The position numbers and the translations under genes are program-made. DNA of 64,000 bases from Stenotrophomonas lactitubi (GTDB lineage: Bacteria > Pseudomonadota > Gammaproteobacteria > Xanthomonadales > Xanthomonadaceae). A model generated the notes under the pieces. It did no database searches. It was not told the origin of the DNA and saw nothing but the letters and a program-made list of their open reading frames with translations. Shown here piece by piece: positions 63,500-64,000 of the stretch (the first letter of the stretch is position 1; every line of letters begins with the position of its first letter). The stretch is from assembly GCF_002803515.1 (NCBI RefSeq), contig NZ_PHQX01000001.1:2170001-2234000 (forward strand), given 5' to 3'.

Positions 63500-63786
63500 C
63501 CACCACCGACAAGAACCGCACCGCCATCCAGCACCAGCTGACCGCCGCGCTGGAGGCCATCAATGCCCTGGCCGACAAGGGCCTCACGGCTCGTTCCGTC
63601 TCAATCACGGGCGCCCGGCCCGTGATCGTAATCGACCGCCCGCGCGGCGATTCGCTGGTGGGCGCCCAGCACATCCGAGAGCGCAAGGGCGAGCTGGTGA
63701 CCCGAACGAAGATGGCGACCCCCTTCCACGGCTGCCAGGTGGAGTGGGACGTGTGCCAGTCCACCCCCATCAGCGGGCTGCACTGA
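63496..63786 (+). CDS. Prophage small early protein
   Basis: This 96-residue protein (MTTTDKNRTAIQHQLTAALEAINALADKGLTARSVSITG...) starts with GTG overlapping the previous stop (GTGA). Its C-terminal GCQVEWDVCQSTPISGLH contains two cysteines. No family recognised. The position after B is typical of the Mu semi-essential early region. Confidence 0.65.
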   Translation: MTTTDKNRTAIQHQLTAALEAINALADKGLTARSVSITGARPVIVIDRPRGDSLVGAQHIRERKGELVTRTKMATPFHGCQVEWDVCQSTPISGLH

Positions 63787-63796
63787 GCAAGACGCC

Positions 63797-64000
63797 ATGA
63801 CAAAGCATGTTCCTTTCCCCAAGTCGCTGCAGCAGCTGCTGCAGCGAATCCTGGAGGCAATCGACCAAGCCGGCGGCGGTATGACCCGCGTGCAGCTCGC
63901 CACCACGCTGCACGATGCGCGTCCGCTGGACATTGACGACACCCTGGAGGAACTGATCGACCGCAACCAGGTCGAGCGCCAGGGCGGTGATCCGCAGATG
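63797..64000 (+). CDS. Prophage early protein with winged-helix-like start (partial)
   Basis: The frame begins MTKHVPFPKSLQQLLQRILEA and runs past the window edge (68 codons visible). MTRVQLATTLHDARPLDIDDTLEELIDRNQVERQG looks like a winged helix that could bind DNA. The ATG lies ten bases after the preceding stop. Function unknown. Confidence 0.6.
   Translation, partial: MTKHVPFPKSLQQLLQRILEAIDQAGGGMTRVQLATTLHDARPLDIDDTLEELIDRNQVERQGGDPQM

Larger units (their letters stand above)
57979..64000 (+). mobile_element. Left part of a Mu-like transposable prophage
   Basis: The region carries the gene order of Mu-type phages: leftward repressor, divergent Ner-like regulator, DDE transposase, AAA ATPase B, then small early genes in overlapping GTGA/ATGA units. 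The proposed left end begins TGTTGGGGGACTTAG at 57979, agreeing with the TG dinucleotide that starts Mu-like ends. Structural genes and the right end lie outside the window, so integrity cannot be judged. Confidence 0.85.

Overview
The window is high-GC DNA that reads as a Stenotrophomonas (maltophilia-complex) chromosome. Its intergenic spaces carry dozens of short GTAG-footed palindromes of the SMAG/REP type known from S. maltophilia. Its gene content (xanthomonad-type alpha-amino acid ester hydrolase, lldPRD-dld, imuA-imuB-dnaE2, many LysR/AraC regulators with metabolic or efflux partners) fits the Xanthomonadaceae. The assignment is by pattern recognition; no search was run.

Layout. 1-6005 (minus): a tightly packed six-gene unit, araC regulator > isochorismatase-like hydrolase > DoxX > Tat amidohydrolase > alginate-export-like porin > MFS (cut by the window edge). 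6085-10192: a DoxX-like protein divergent from a beta-propeller/Y_Y_Y sensor kinase and its NarL-type response regulator. 10193-10740: a nested palindromic element. 10741-16168: MFS/LysR pair, amidohydrolase, ankyrin lipoprotein and LysR. 16169-16767: a second copy of the nested palindromic element. 16768-25964: cytosine-deaminase-like amidohydrolase, UbiC-like protein, lipoproteins, a TonB-dependent receptor, a GNAT enzyme, CDP-diacylglycerol diphosphatase, an I78-type inhibitor and two exported unknowns. 26032-31354 (minus): the lactate-utilisation operon lldP-lldR-lldD-dld with two probable LldR operators upstream. 31533-39500: MgtC, SDR, an AraC regulator, an alpha-amino acid ester hydrolase, and an MFS-SnoaL pair divergent from a LysR gene. 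39615-47704: a GH3 enzyme with an extra N-terminal domain, VOC protein, AraC, sterol-desaturase-like enzyme, LysR, DsbA-like oxidoreductase and cyclase. 47878-53169: a LexA-type palindrome followed by the imuA-imuB-dnaE2 mutagenesis cassette. 53252-57948: a MocR regulator divergent from a PLP-homeostasis (YggS) gene that heads an overlapping run with a glutamine amidotransferase and small unknown genes. 57979-64000: the left end of a Mu-like transposable prophage (repressor, Ner-like regulator, DDE transposase, MuB-like ATPase, small early genes), cut by the window edge.

The most unusual signal is non-coding. At two separate convergent gene junctions (10272-10651 and 16271-16651) there is a composite element made of two long perfect hairpins in opposite orientation around a core of about 187 bp that contains a SMAG palindrome. 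All four hairpins have loops of exactly 52 nt that align with one another and contain two further mini-hairpins with compensatory changes. Short TTGCTG/GTCAAC tandem repeats and GC hairpins flank both copies symmetrically. I know of no named family for this element.
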